Shown piece after piece: positions 1-8,893 of a stretch of DNA of 64,000 bases (position 1 is the stretch's first letter; each line of letters begins with the position of its first letter). The notes under the pieces were generated by a model. It had not been told where the DNA came from and made no database searches. It was given only the letters and a program-made list of their open reading frames with translations. Source of the stretch: Sphingomonas sp. CCH9-E2 (GTDB lineage Bacteria > Pseudomonadota > Alphaproteobacteria > Sphingomonadales > Sphingomonadaceae); assembly GCF_001557215.1 (NCBI RefSeq), contig NZ_LSJM01000318.1, positions 22,339-86,338 of the forward strand, written 5' to 3'. The position numbers and the translations under genes are program-made.

Positions 1-192
1 GGAAGCGCTAGCGACGACGACCTCGTTCGGGCGATCCGGCAGGGCGGCTCGCAGTCGATCGGTCGAACGGGTCAGGATCTGGTGCGCCGGCAGATGGGCA
101 TTCAACCGACGCTCGAAATCAGGCCAGGCTTTCCGCTACGTGTGATTGTGACCCGTGACCTCGTTCTGCTTTCACACGGAGTTGCAGAATGA
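1..192 (+). CDS. trbI: TrbI/VirB10-family conjugal transfer protein, C-terminal end (5' truncated by window)
   Basis: Frame 1 is open from the first base to a TGA at 190-192 and encodes about 63 residues. They include the typical TrbI/VirB10 tail: a QxxGRTGQDLVRRQMGIQP-like stretch followed by a PTLEIRPGFPLRVIV-type strand. TrbI spans the inner membrane and periplasm and lines the channel of a type IV secretion system. The stop overlaps the start of the following DUF2274 gene (ATGA), the usual trbI-DUF2274 order at the end of trb operons in sphingomonad conjugative elements. Only the last part is visible, so integrity cannot be judged. Confidence 0.85.
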   Translation, partial: GSASDDDLVRAIRQGGSQSIGRTGQDLVRRQMGIQPTLEIRPGFPLRVIVTRDLVLLSHGVAE

Positions 193-422
193 ACGCGCTC
201 AGGCTCGGTCCCATACCCGATGACAAGCCGGTGAAGCTCACGATCGACGTGCCGCCAGACGTGTTTCACGACCTAAGCCTTTATGCCGAGGCACATGCCG
301 CTGCAGCCGGGCAACAGCCCCACGGGCCCGCCAAGCTGATCGTCCCGATGCTCGCGCAATTTATGGCGGGCGACCGTGAGTTCCTGAAACTGAAGAGAAC
401 GGGGCAGATCGGCATGATATGA
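189..422 (+). CDS. DUF2274 domain-containing protein
   Basis: A 77-residue protein starting with ATG overlapped with the TrbI stop. The N-terminal RLGPIPDDKPVKLTIDVP stretch and the PAKLIVPMLAQFMAGDREF segment are characteristic of DUF2274, a small family of unknown function found directly after trbI in integrative conjugative elements of alphaproteobacteria. It resembles a ribbon-helix-helix-sized protein, but I see no basis for naming a DNA target. It is the last recognisable trb-operon gene here, so the conjugative element lies to the left. Confidence 0.85.
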   Translation: MNALRLGPIPDDKPVKLTIDVPPDVFHDLSLYAEAHAAAAGQQPHGPAKLIVPMLAQFMAGDREFLKLKRTGQIGMI

Positions 423-425
423 CTG

Positions 426-720
426 CTATTGGGCCGTAAGCCGACTGGCTTCTGTCGGCGTGACGAAATCCTCACTCGACTCGACGATCACACCATAGAT
501 TTCGGCGACCGCGCTCTGGAACTCATCGGCGGCCACTGGACGCACGTTCAACCCGTCCGCCTGCACGATGCTGAGCTTCAGACCCGGAATGTAAGACGCG
601 AACTCCCACCGTGTTCCTCATCGGGCGTAACGCTCAACGGCTCGGCCTTCGCGCCGATCGACAGCTTCCGCAGTTCACGCGGTTTTCTAATCGGCAAGCC
701 CAAAACCCGATCGCTGTCTT
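426..720 (-). pseudogene. Decayed reverse-strand gene, frameshifted, function unknown
   Basis: On the reverse strand a protein-like C-terminus (WEFASYIPGLKLSIVQADG..., ending in ...EASRLTAQ with TAG at 426-428) is open to about position 608. There the apparent continuation (RVLGLPIRKPRELRKLSIG...) shifts by one frame. The two halves together read like one protein with a single-nucleotide indel. I do not recognise the family. It sits between the conjugative-element tail and the nitrate cluster, where decayed cargo is expected. The upstream limit is a guess. Confidence 0.3.
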
Positions 721-807
721 GCAAGTTGCCCCCGTCGTTGCCAACGAGGCAGGCTTGTCGATACGGGCCCGAATGGTATTCTGTCGCTTCGAAATTGGAG
801 GTCAGCG

Positions 808-876
808 ATGAACATGAGCGACTGCTGCAATAAGGACTGCCCCTGCTGCGCAAAAGAAAAAGACAAAGGCAAATGA
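808..876 (+). CDS. Putative 22-residue Cys/Lys-rich microprotein
   Basis: ATG at 808 preceded by GGAGG (797-801) at good spacing, ending TGA at 874-876. The product reads MNMSDCCNKDCPCCAKEKDK plus two residues: five Cys in a CCxxxCxCC pattern followed by a Lys-rich tail. Such a composition suggests metal or redox binding, but this is inference from composition alone. The good ribosome binding site is the main argument for translation. It stands alone between the decayed gene and mobA. Confidence 0.35.
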   Translation: MNMSDCCNKDCPCCAKEKDKGK

Positions 877-891
877 CACTCGAGCCTCGGC

Positions 892-1479
892 TTAAACCGA
901 GGCCCCGTCCAATGAGGGCAATCCATTCGACGAGGCCGATTTCGGTAGGCCGCTCAAGGCAAGCATAGCCGCAAGGTCGGCGCGGGTGTTGATGTTGGAG
1001 AGGCCCAAACGCGCATCGTCCACTGTTATCGCATTGGTCGCCCCGATCCAGGACCGCAGTGAACGACAGCCGGATTGGATGTGCAGATCCAGCCGTGGAC
1101 CAAGATCGGTGGGCCAGAGGCCAATCAGATGCTGGGTGGCGAACACGCAGGGGCCGGATAAGCCAAGACGATCGACAAGATCCAGCGGGAGCGGAAATAC
1201 GTCAACGGGTACCGTCACAACCGCGTCGAATCCGCGCGCGCGCGCGTCGGCGAGCGCGGCGCTGAGCCCGCCCAGCGGCCCGACCCCAGGCGCAGGGCGA
1301 TCGGAGATCCACCGCATTCGATGCGATGGGCGGCCACAAAGAACTAGATCATCTGTCTGAGCTTCGAGTACGCCGCGCGCATGATCGATCAGGCTCACGC
1401 CGCCGATCGTCGCCAGCGCTTTGTCGCTTCCGAAGCGGCGCGAGGCGCCGCCAGCGATAAGCGCCCCCAGCAGCCGCAT
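892..1479 (-). CDS. mobA: Molybdenum cofactor guanylyltransferase
   Basis: 195 residues, starting at the ATG at 1477-1479, directly after the moeA stop (1481-1483). The N-terminus LLGALIAGGASRRFGSDKAL is the nucleotidyltransferase signature (LxGGxSxRxGxDKA) of MobA, and a central VTVPVDVFPLP matches the Mg-binding Asp segment. The enzyme joins GMP to molybdopterin to make the bis-MGD cofactor used by NasA. It is the last gene of the nitrate operon, so cofactor maturation is co-expressed with its client. The family member is of normal size and looks intact. Confidence 0.88.
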   Translation of the reverse strand: MRLLGALIAGGASRRFGSDKALATIGGVSLIDHARGVLEAQTDDLVLCGRPSHRMRWISDRPAPGVGPLGGLSAALADARARGFDAVVTVPVDVFPLPLDLVDRLGLSGPCVFATQHLIGLWPTDLGPRLDLHIQSGCRSLRSWIGATNAITVDDARLGLSNINTRADLAAMLALSGLPKSASSNGLPSLDGASV

Positions 1480-1480
1480 C

Positions 1481-2716
1481 TCAATGGCCAAGCGCAAGAG
1501 CAGGGACCGGCGCTCCTGCGGGGAGTGCGGGGGCGTTGGCCGGGCGGCGGATGAGAAACCGGGTATGTGCAAGCAGCGCCTGTCCCGACGCCGATTGGCG
1601 GTCGAGCATGCGAACGCGGTCGCCTTCTTCGGCCGCGCAGAGAAAGGCCTCACGCGAACCGTTGGCCGGGACCGCGTCCACAAGCGCTGCGGTGCGCCAA
1701 TCCAACGCGCTTGCAGGGTGGCGCCCGCTGAGACCCGCGAGCAAAGGTGCGAGGAACAGGCGGGCGACAGTTAGCGCTGCCGTCGGATTGCCGGGAAGGC
1801 CCAGCACCCCAAGGCCGCCGAGACGCCCGAACCAGACGGGCTTGCCTGGCTTGATCGCCAGGTCGGCAAAGGCGATCTCGAGCCCCATCGCGGTCAGTGC
1901 AGCACGACAGTGGTCGCGTTCACCGCGGGATGCGCCGCCGGCGATGACCAGCAGATCGGCCTCGGCGAGCGCCTCCCGCGCGGCCGCGCGGATCGCAGAC
2001 GGGTCATCGGCGACACGCCGCGTTGAGATGTCGCCACCGCCCCATTCGCCCGCGAAAGCGCAGAGCGCGATCGACAGGCTGTCGGGGATCGCCTGCGCAT
2101 TGCCAATCGCTGTCCCCGGTTCGACGATCTCATCCCCGGTTGCAAGGATGAGGACCCGGGGTTTTCGCCATACCCGCACCACTGCGACATCGGCGGCAGC
2201 CGCGGCGACCAGCGCGAAGGGATCCAGCAACGCACCACGTGGTAGCAACGTCGCCCCAGCTTGAAAGTCGCTTCCCCGCAACCGGACATGCGCGCGCTCA
2301 CCGGGAGACGCATGGAGAACAACATGGTCGCCTTGGCGAACGCTCCGCTCGGCGACGATGACCCGATCAGCGCCACGCGGCATCGGCGCGCCCGTCATCA
2401 CCCGCATCGCCTCGCCCGCCGCGACCGATCCGGCATCGCACGCACCGGCGTAGCACGTCCCCGCAATCCGAAGCGGCACGCCATCAAGGTCGACGCTTCG
2501 CACCGCATAGCCATCCATCGCCGCGCAATCACGCCGGGGTGAGTCGATCTTCGCGATCACCGGTTCGGCGAGGACACGACCGGCCGCCGCTGCAAGTGCA
2601 ATCTCTTCTTCGCCTAGCGGGAGAGCGTGGAGAGTGAGGATGGCCTGCGCGACGTCGTAATCCATCGCGGCGGCGCAGGGTTCAGGGTTGGCAGCAAGTG
2701 CCTCAGGCTTACCCAT
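1481..2716 (-). CDS. moeA: Molybdopterin molybdenumtransferase
   Basis: 411 residues from the ATG at 2716, which overlaps the end of cobA by 8 nt; an in-frame start further upstream would run deeper into cobA. Recognisable MoeA features: DSPRRDCAAMDGYAVRS near the N-terminus, PRGADRVI, the VLILATGDEIVEPG segment and the IAGGASRGERD loop, then KPGKPVWFGRLG and LPGNPTAAL. MoeA inserts molybdate into adenylylated molybdopterin. Its place between cobA and mobA supplies cofactor for NasA. No defects seen. Confidence 0.88.
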   Translation of the reverse strand: MGKPEALAANPEPCAAAMDYDVAQAILTLHALPLGEEEIALAAAAGRVLAEPVIAKIDSPRRDCAAMDGYAVRSVDLDGVPLRIAGTCYAGACDAGSVAAGEAMRVMTGAPMPRGADRVIVAERSVRQGDHVVLHASPGERAHVRLRGSDFQAGATLLPRGALLDPFALVAAAAADVAVVRVWRKPRVLILATGDEIVEPGTAIGNAQAIPDSLSIALCAFAGEWGGGDISTRRVADDPSAIRAAAREALAEADLLVIAGGASRGERDHCRAALTAMGLEIAFADLAIKPGKPVWFGRLGGLGVLGLPGNPTAALTVARLFLAPLLAGLSGRHPASALDWRTAALVDAVPANGSREAFLCAAEEGDRVRMLDRQSASGQALLAHTRFLIRRPANAPALPAGAPVPALALGH

Positions 2717-3491
2717 GGGCGACCCTCCGACCTTTGTCATCGACCAGAGCGCCATCCTCGACCCTTATCGCTTCCCCGATCAGGATCAGCGTCGGCGCGT
2801 CATCGGCGAATGCACGGGTAGCGATGTCGAGCAGATCAAGTCGTGTCGAGAGCCGCTTTTCAGTTCCCAAGCTGACATTGCATGCAATCAGAACTGGGGT
2901 CGCGCGGTCCACACCCGCCGCGATCAGCCGTCGTGCAATCTCTCCCGCCGCGCCACGGCCCATATAGAAAGCGAGCGTCGCGCCTGGCGTGGCAAGCGAG
3001 GCCCAGTCCAGATCGAGCGCCGCGCCGTTTCGGCTGTGCGCGGTCACGAACCGCACTTCGCGCGCCAGACCGCGCAGCGACAGCGACACCCCTGCGGACG
3101 CCGCCGCCGCACTTGCCGCCGTGACGCCCGGGCAGACCTGCACGATGCACCCCGCCTCGCGCAACGCGGTCATTTCTTCGGCTGAGCGTCCAAACAGCGA
3201 CGGATCGCCACCCTTCAGCCGAACCACGCGCCTTCCCGCGCGCGCGGCGGCGACCAGCAGCGCATCGATGCTGCTCTGATCCTTCGAATGCCGCCCGGCG
3301 CGCTTACCGACACTGACGCGCTCTACACCGGCAGGGATCAGGTCGAGAACGCCCCGTCCGACCAATGCGTCATGATAAACGATGTCGGCCACTTCGATCA
3401 GCCGCACCGCCTTGCGCGTCAGCAGGTCGGGATCGCCCGGACCTGCGCCGACCAGCCAAACGCTACCCCGTGGAAACGCGTCATGCGGCAT
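2709..3491 (-). CDS. cobA: Uroporphyrinogen-III C-methyltransferase
   Basis: 260 residues. The N-terminal VWLVGAGPGDPDLLTRKA, the VSVGKRAGRHS segment, RLKGGDPSLFGR and PGVTAASAAAASAGVSL are the SUMT signatures. It methylates uroporphyrinogen III at C2 and C7 using SAM to give precorrin-2, the precursor of siroheme needed by the NirB nitrite reductase. It has no CysG-type dehydrogenase/chelatase half, so the last siroheme steps must be encoded elsewhere. Its start overlaps the nasA stop by 11 nt, indicating one transcript. Confidence 0.9.
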   Translation of the reverse strand: MPHDAFPRGSVWLVGAGPGDPDLLTRKAVRLIEVADIVYHDALVGRGVLDLIPAGVERVSVGKRAGRHSKDQSSIDALLVAAARAGRRVVRLKGGDPSLFGRSAEEMTALREAGCIVQVCPGVTAASAAAASAGVSLSLRGLAREVRFVTAHSRNGAALDLDWASLATPGATLAFYMGRGAAGEIARRLIAAGVDRATPVLIACNVSLGTEKRLSTRLDLLDIATRAFADDAPTLILIGEAIRVEDGALVDDKGRRVAHG

Positions 3492-6075
3492 CGGACGTCA
3501 CCTCCGAAAGAATGCGGGCGAGTGCCGGCCGGCACGATCCGCAATTGGTGCCGGCCTGCAGCGCCCCGCCGATTGCGGCGACATCAGCAAGCCCACGGTC
3601 ACGGATCGCCGCGACGATGGTGTTGAGCGCGACGTCGAAACAGGCGCAGATCACCGCACCGCGATCGGGCTGAGCCCCGGGTGCGCGACCGGCGAGCAGG
3701 GTCGGTGCGGCGTGTTTCTCACTCAGTTGCGCGATCAGCCAGTCACGTGTCGGCAGCTCGCCGGTGCGGGTGACGAACAGCACCGCCGCCAGCTTTCCGT
3801 GATCGAGCACGGCGATCCGCCGCGTGCCGCGCGCGGCATCGATCGCCTCAACCCGCTCGCCGCGCGGCAGCAGCGCCTCGATCCGCGCGGCGTCGCCATT
3901 GCCCGCGAGCTCCCACAGGCTGCCCTGCGGCACCGCCACCCGCGTCGCCCACAGGCAGCGCGGCGGTGCGGCCAACTCGCCCGACAGGATCAGGAAGCCG
4001 CGCCATTCGGTCGCGATCGGCGTGATCTTCGCCGGCGTCGATTTGAATCCCGGCTGGCCCGAATGCGGATCGGTGAGCGGGCGCGGGAGCAGCCCGGTGC
4101 GCCCACCGGTCGAAGTGCGGTCGGTCCAGTGGATCGGCGTGAACAGCTCGCCGCGCCGCTGTGCATCGGTCAGCGCGACGCGGAAGATGCTGTCCCCCTG
4201 TGGCGTTGCCACCCGCGCAAGCCCGCCATCGGTCAGCTCGAGTTCGACGGCATCCTCAGGATGCACCTCGACCAGCGGCTCCTCGCGGTGACGCGCCAGT
4301 TTCGGCGACAGGCCGGTGCGCGTCATCGTGTGCCACTGGTCGCGATAGCGCCCGGTGTTGAGCGTCATCGGCCAGTCGCGCAGCGGTGCCTGCAACGGCT
4401 TCTGCACGACGCTCACCAGCCGCGCGCGACCGTCGGGGGTCGAATAGCGGCCATCGGCGAATGGCGTCCCACCCCAGCGGAAGGGCGTCATAGCGCCATA
4501 GGCCGCATTGCCCCCCGCTCCGCCATCTGGCAGCGCGAACAGCCGCTTGTCGTCATTGCCATAGGTCGACAACCGGCAATGTTCGCGCCAGATTTCGGCG
4601 GGACGGTCATAGGCAAAGGCGGTCTTCCACCCCATACGCCGTGCGACCTCTTTGATAATCCACCAATCGGGTTTCGCCTCACCGGGGAGAGGGAAGAGCG
4701 CGCGCTGGCGGCTGATCGTGCGGTCGCTGTTTGTGACGGTCCCGTCCTTCTCCCCCCAGGCAGCGGCGGGCAGGCGGACATGGGCATAATCGGCGCTGTC
4801 GGTCCGCTCGATCACGTCGCTGATCACGACGAACGGACAGCCAGCCAGCGCCTCACGCACCCGCCCCGCGTCGGGCATCGAAACCGCCGGATTGGTCGCC
4901 ATGACCCACAGCGCCTTGATCCGCCCTTCGCCGATCGACCGGAACAGGTCGACCGCCTTCAGCCCCGGCTTCTGAGCTATGACGGGCGAGGCCCAGAAGC
5001 GCTGGACAAGGTCGCGGTTCTCGGGCGCGAAATCCATGTGCGCGGCAAGCGTGGAGGCAAGCCCTCCTACCTCACGCCCGCCCATCGCATTGGGTTGCCC
5101 GGTGATCGAAAACGGCGCCGAGCCCGGCTTGCCGATCCGTCCGGTGGCAAGGTGGACGTTGAGGATCGCATTGACCTGATCGGTGCCGCTCAGCGCCTGG
5201 TTCACCCCCTGGCTGAACATCGTCACCGTCCGCGGCGTCGCGGCGAACAACTCGTAGAAGCGCCTGAGGTCCGATGGCGGCACGTCACAGACGCGCGCCA
5301 CCGACCACAGGTCGCTCCCCTCTCCAACCTCGACCCAGAAATTCTCGGGCGTCGCGACATGTGCTGCGAGATAGGCCTCGTCGATCGCGCCAGCCTCGCG
5401 GCACCAGTGGAGCAAGCCGTTCATCAGAGCGACGTCGCTTCCGGGCCGGATCGCCAGATGCAGGTCGGCTTCCTCCGCGGTCTCGGTGCGGCGGGGATCG
5501 ATCACCACAAGCTTGGCGCCCGCTTCGCACCGCGCGCGGATACGCTGATAGACGATCGGGTGGCACCAGGCGGTATTGCTGCCGACCAGAACGATCAGGT
5601 CGGCGGCGTCGAGATCGTCATAGCTGGCGGGAACCACATCTTCGCCAAAAGCGCGGTTATGGCCCGCCACCGCGCTCGACATGCACAGCCGCGAATTGGT
5701 GTCGATATTGGCCGTGCCGATGAACCCCTTCATCAGCTTGTTGGCCACATAATAGTCCTCGGTCAGCAACTGGCCCGAAACATAGAAGGCGACGCTGCCC
5801 GGCCCATGCCGCGCGATCGTGTCGCGAAAACGCTTCGCAACCAGGTTAAGCGCCTTGTCCCAGCTTGCGCGCTTGAGGCCGATCATCGGATGGAGTAGCC
5901 GCCCCTCCAGACCGACGGTTTCGCCAAGATGCGTGCCCTTTGAACATAGCCGCCCGCGATTGGCGGGATGGTCGGGATCGCCCTCGATCCGCACCGCGCG
6001 CTCACCCGTGACGGTCGCGCGAATGCCGCAGCCGACCCCACAATAGGCGCAGGTGGTGCGGATCACTTCGTTCAT
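3481..6075 (-). CDS. nasA: Assimilatory nitrate reductase catalytic subunit
   Basis: 864 residues from the ATG at 6073-6075, which shares one base with the nirD stop (TGATG). N-terminal [4Fe-4S] ligands C9, C12, C16 and C44 (CAYCGVGC ... RLCSKG) precede the Mo-bisMGD domains; NPAVSMPDAGRV and the molybdopterin dinucleotide-binding domain (about 580-700) follow. The C-terminus (about 790-864) is a BFD-like [2Fe-2S] domain with CACF and NCGSC motifs, as in NasA of Klebsiella type. Cytoplasmic, reduces nitrate to nitrite. No separate electron-donor subunit gene (NasB/NasC type) is present in the cluster. Confidence 0.92.
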   Translation of the reverse strand: MNEVIRTTCAYCGVGCGIRATVTGERAVRIEGDPDHPANRGRLCSKGTHLGETVGLEGRLLHPMIGLKRASWDKALNLVAKRFRDTIARHGPGSVAFYVSGQLLTEDYYVANKLMKGFIGTANIDTNSRLCMSSAVAGHNRAFGEDVVPASYDDLDAADLIVLVGSNTAWCHPIVYQRIRARCEAGAKLVVIDPRRTETAEEADLHLAIRPGSDVALMNGLLHWCREAGAIDEAYLAAHVATPENFWVEVGEGSDLWSVARVCDVPPSDLRRFYELFAATPRTVTMFSQGVNQALSGTDQVNAILNVHLATGRIGKPGSAPFSITGQPNAMGGREVGGLASTLAAHMDFAPENRDLVQRFWASPVIAQKPGLKAVDLFRSIGEGRIKALWVMATNPAVSMPDAGRVREALAGCPFVVISDVIERTDSADYAHVRLPAAAWGEKDGTVTNSDRTISRQRALFPLPGEAKPDWWIIKEVARRMGWKTAFAYDRPAEIWREHCRLSTYGNDDKRLFALPDGGAGGNAAYGAMTPFRWGGTPFADGRYSTPDGRARLVSVVQKPLQAPLRDWPMTLNTGRYRDQWHTMTRTGLSPKLARHREEPLVEVHPEDAVELELTDGGLARVATPQGDSIFRVALTDAQRRGELFTPIHWTDRTSTGGRTGLLPRPLTDPHSGQPGFKSTPAKITPIATEWRGFLILSGELAAPPRCLWATRVAVPQGSLWELAGNGDAARIEALLPRGERVEAIDAARGTRRIAVLDHGKLAAVLFVTRTGELPTRDWLIAQLSEKHAAPTLLAGRAPGAQPDRGAVICACFDVALNTIVAAIRDRGLADVAAIGGALQAGTNCGSCRPALARILSEVTSDAA

Positions 6076-6416
6076 CAGGCGGCGGCCTTCAGCGTGCTCG
6101 CGCGGCAGATCAGCACGCGGCCTGCGCTGATCTTGACCGGAACGGTCGGCGTGCACCCCTTGTCCTCGCCCAGCGCTTCGCCAGTGGTCAGCGAGATGCG
6201 CCAGTTATGAAGCGGACACGCCACCGCGCCGCCATGGACGATCCCCTGCGACAGGCGCCCATGTTTGTGCGGGCAGCGGTCGCGCAGCGCGAACACCTTG
6301 TTCTCGCCCGTGCGGAAGATGGCGATATCGTCGCCACCCTCGACCTGCACCGTGCGGCTGCCGCGTACCGGAATCTCGTTCAGCCAGCCGATATCGAGCC
6401 ACTCTGCGGTGGTCAT
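6075..6416 (-). CDS. nirD: Nitrite reductase small subunit, Rieske type
   Basis: 113 residues from the ATG at 6416, which overlaps the nirB stop as ATGA. Rieske-like [2Fe-2S] ligands are intact: C48-x-H50 (CPHKHG) and C67-x2-H70 (CPLHNW). NirD partners NirB in the cytoplasmic NADH-dependent six-electron reduction of nitrite to ammonium. The overlaps on both sides (nirB upstream, nasA downstream) indicate translational coupling. Confidence 0.92.
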   Translation of the reverse strand: MTTAEWLDIGWLNEIPVRGSRTVQVEGGDDIAIFRTGENKVFALRDRCPHKHGRLSQGIVHGGAVACPLHNWRISLTTGEALGEDKGCTPTVPVKISAGRVLICRASTLKAAA

Positions 6417-8893
6417 GCCATCTCTCCAACCGGGGTAAACCGCGCCATCGGCGCGTGATGTTCGCGCTCGGCACCCTGCGCGCGCTGCGCCCAAGGGTCG
6501 TCCTGCGAGAACGTCTGGGAATGGAAGAAGCGCGCGGCGAGGTCGGCGCGGACGGCATCGTCATCGAGCAGCCGCGACCGCACATACTCGACGCCCACCC
6601 GCTCGATCCACGGCGCGGTGCGCTCCAGATAGCGCGCTTCCTCGCGATAAAGCTGGATGAAAGCGGCGCAATGCTCGATCGCCTCGGCCTCCGTCGCGAC
6701 CTTGCACAACAGGTCGGTGGCGCGGACATGGATGCCGCCATTGCCGCCGACATGCAGTTCGTAGCCGCTGTCGACACAGACCACGCCGAAATCCTTGATC
6801 GTCGCCTCGGCGCAATTGCGCGGACAGCCGCTGACCGCGATCTTGAATTTGTGCGGCATCCACGACCCCCAGGTCGCGCGTTCGATTCCGACGCCTAGCC
6901 CGGTCGAATCCTGCGTGCCGAACCGGCACCATTCGGAGCCGACGCACGTCTTCACGGTGCGCAGCGACTTGCCATAGGCATGGCCGCTGACCATTCCCGC
7001 GGCGTTGAGGTCGGCCCAGACCGCTGGCAGATCCTCTTTCCTGATCCCGAAAATGTCGAGCCGCTGGCCGCCGGTCACCTTGACCATCGGCGCGTTGTAT
7101 TTCTCGACCACATCGGCGATCGCGCGCAGCTCGCGCGGGTTGGTCAGACCACCCCACATGCGCGGGACGACCGAATAGGTGCCGTCCTTCTGGATATTGG
7201 CGTGCATGCGTTCATTGACGAAGCGGCTCTGCTGGTCGTCGACATACTCGCCGGGCAGCGCACAAAGCAGATAATAGTTGAGCGCGGGGCGACAGGAAGA
7301 GCAGCCGTCGGGGGTACTCCAGTGCAGCTTCTGCATCACCTCCGGGATCGAGCGCATGTCCTGTGCCACGATCTCGCGGCGGACGTCGTCATGGCCAAAG
7401 CTGGTGCATTTGCACATCGTCCTGGCACCAGCCTGAACCTCATCGCCAAGTGTCAGCGCGAGGATGCTTTCGACCAGGCCTGTGCAGCTTCCGCAGCTCG
7501 CCGACGCTTTGCACGTGGCGCGCACCGCGTCGAGGCTGTGCGATCCCTTGGCGATGCACGACACCACCTGTCCCTTGGTCACGCCGTTGCAGCCGCAGAT
7601 TTCCGCATCGTCGGAAAGCGCCGCAACGGCCGCCTTAGGGTCCGCCGCGCCCCCTCCCTGGGCGAAGGCCTGACCGAAGATCAGCAGGTCGCGGACATCG
7701 GCGACGCTCTCCTGCTTCTTGAGCAGGTCGAAATACCAGTTGCCGTCCGCGGTATCGCCATAGAGCACCGCTCCGACGATGCGGTCTGCCTTGACCACGA
7801 CGCGCTTGTAGATGCCGCGTGCGGCGTCGCGCATCACGATGTCTTCGCACCCATCCCCGCCGGAGAAATCCCCCGCCGAGAAGACGTCGATCCCCGACAC
7901 CTTGAGCTTGGTCGAGGTGACCGATCCGCGATAGCCGCTCGGGCTGCCGGTCATGTGATCGGCGAGGCTGCGGCACATGTCCCACAAAGGCGCGACCAGC
8001 CCATAGACGTTGCCGTCATGCTCGACGCACTCGCCGACAGCGAGCACATCGGGATCGGACGTGACCATATGATCATCGACCTTGATCCCACGCCCGATCT
8101 CAAGCCCCGCCGCCCGAGCAAGCCCTGTCGAGGGGCGGATGCCGACCGCCATCACCACCAGATCGGCGGGGATATGCGTCCCGTCCTTGAGCACCACGCC
8201 CTCGACTTGGCCGTCGCCGATAATCTCGGCGGTATCGGCCCCGGTCAGGATCGCCTGCCCGCGCGCTTCCAGCGCCTGTTTGAGCAGCCATCCCGCCGCC
8301 TCATCGAGCTGCCGCTCCATCAGCGTCGGCATCAAATGCAGCACGGTGACCTTCATGCCCCGCAGACTGAGGCCATGCGCCGCCTCCAGCCCGAGCAGCC
8401 CGCCGCCGATCACCACCGCGCTCCCGCCCTTTTCCGCAGCAGCGAGCATCGTGCCGACATCGTCCATGTCGCGGAACGCGATCACGCCGGGCAGCTGGTG
8501 TCCCGGCACCGGGATGATGAACGGGTCAGAGCCGGTCGCGATCAGCAGTTTGTCATAACCAGTGCTCACCCCCGCCCGTGACGTCACCGTCTTGGCCGTG
8601 CGGTCAATCGCCATAACCGGGTCGCCAGCGATCAGGTCGATGCCATGATCGGCATACCAGTCCGCGCCGTTGATAACGATATCGTCGAACGCCTTCTCCC
8701 CCGCGAGTACGGGCGAGAGCATGATGCGGTTATAGTTCACGCGCGGCTCGGCGCCGAAGATCGTCACGCGATAGCGGGTGGGATCGCGCGCCAGGATTTC
8801 CTCGACCGCGCGGCACCCGGCCATGCCGTTGCCGATCACCACTAGGTGCTCGCGCATGTCGTCCTTCGCAGCCGTGACAGGGTGCAGTTCCAT
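6413..8893 (-). CDS. nirB: NADH-dependent nitrite reductase large subunit
   Basis: 826 residues from the ATG at 8891-8893, sharing a base with the stop of the porin gene. Order: FAD/NAD(P) disulfide reductase domain (VVIGNGMAG, VVIGGGLLGLEAAHG), two BFD-like [2Fe-2S] segments (CGCNGVTKG...CGSC and CKCTSFG...CSSCRP), then the sulfite/nitrite reductase domains with siroheme-[4Fe-4S] ligands in GSEWCRFGTQD and SGCPRNCAEA. It reduces nitrite to ammonium with NirD. All cofactor motifs are present and the length is normal. Confidence 0.93.
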   Translation of the reverse strand: MELHPVTAAKDDMREHLVVIGNGMAGCRAVEEILARDPTRYRVTIFGAEPRVNYNRIMLSPVLAGEKAFDDIVINGADWYADHGIDLIAGDPVMAIDRTAKTVTSRAGVSTGYDKLLIATGSDPFIIPVPGHQLPGVIAFRDMDDVGTMLAAAEKGGSAVVIGGGLLGLEAAHGLSLRGMKVTVLHLMPTLMERQLDEAAGWLLKQALEARGQAILTGADTAEIIGDGQVEGVVLKDGTHIPADLVVMAVGIRPSTGLARAAGLEIGRGIKVDDHMVTSDPDVLAVGECVEHDGNVYGLVAPLWDMCRSLADHMTGSPSGYRGSVTSTKLKVSGIDVFSAGDFSGGDGCEDIVMRDAARGIYKRVVVKADRIVGAVLYGDTADGNWYFDLLKKQESVADVRDLLIFGQAFAQGGGAADPKAAVAALSDDAEICGCNGVTKGQVVSCIAKGSHSLDAVRATCKASASCGSCTGLVESILALTLGDEVQAGARTMCKCTSFGHDDVRREIVAQDMRSIPEVMQKLHWSTPDGCSSCRPALNYYLLCALPGEYVDDQQSRFVNERMHANIQKDGTYSVVPRMWGGLTNPRELRAIADVVEKYNAPMVKVTGGQRLDIFGIRKEDLPAVWADLNAAGMVSGHAYGKSLRTVKTCVGSEWCRFGTQDSTGLGVGIERATWGSWMPHKFKIAVSGCPRNCAEATIKDFGVVCVDSGYELHVGGNGGIHVRATDLLCKVATEAEAIEHCAAFIQLYREEARYLERTAPWIERVGVEYVRSRLLDDDAVRADLAARFFHSQTFSQDDPWAQRAQGAEREHHAPMARFTPVGEMA

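Noticed and set aside
3382..5898. 838-codon forward ORF opposite nasA
   Set aside because: Shadow frame of the GC-rich nasA gene; Arg/Pro/Ala-rich translation without domains.
6980..8581. 533-codon forward ORF opposite nirB
   Set aside because: Shadow of nirB; no recognisable fold or ribosome site.
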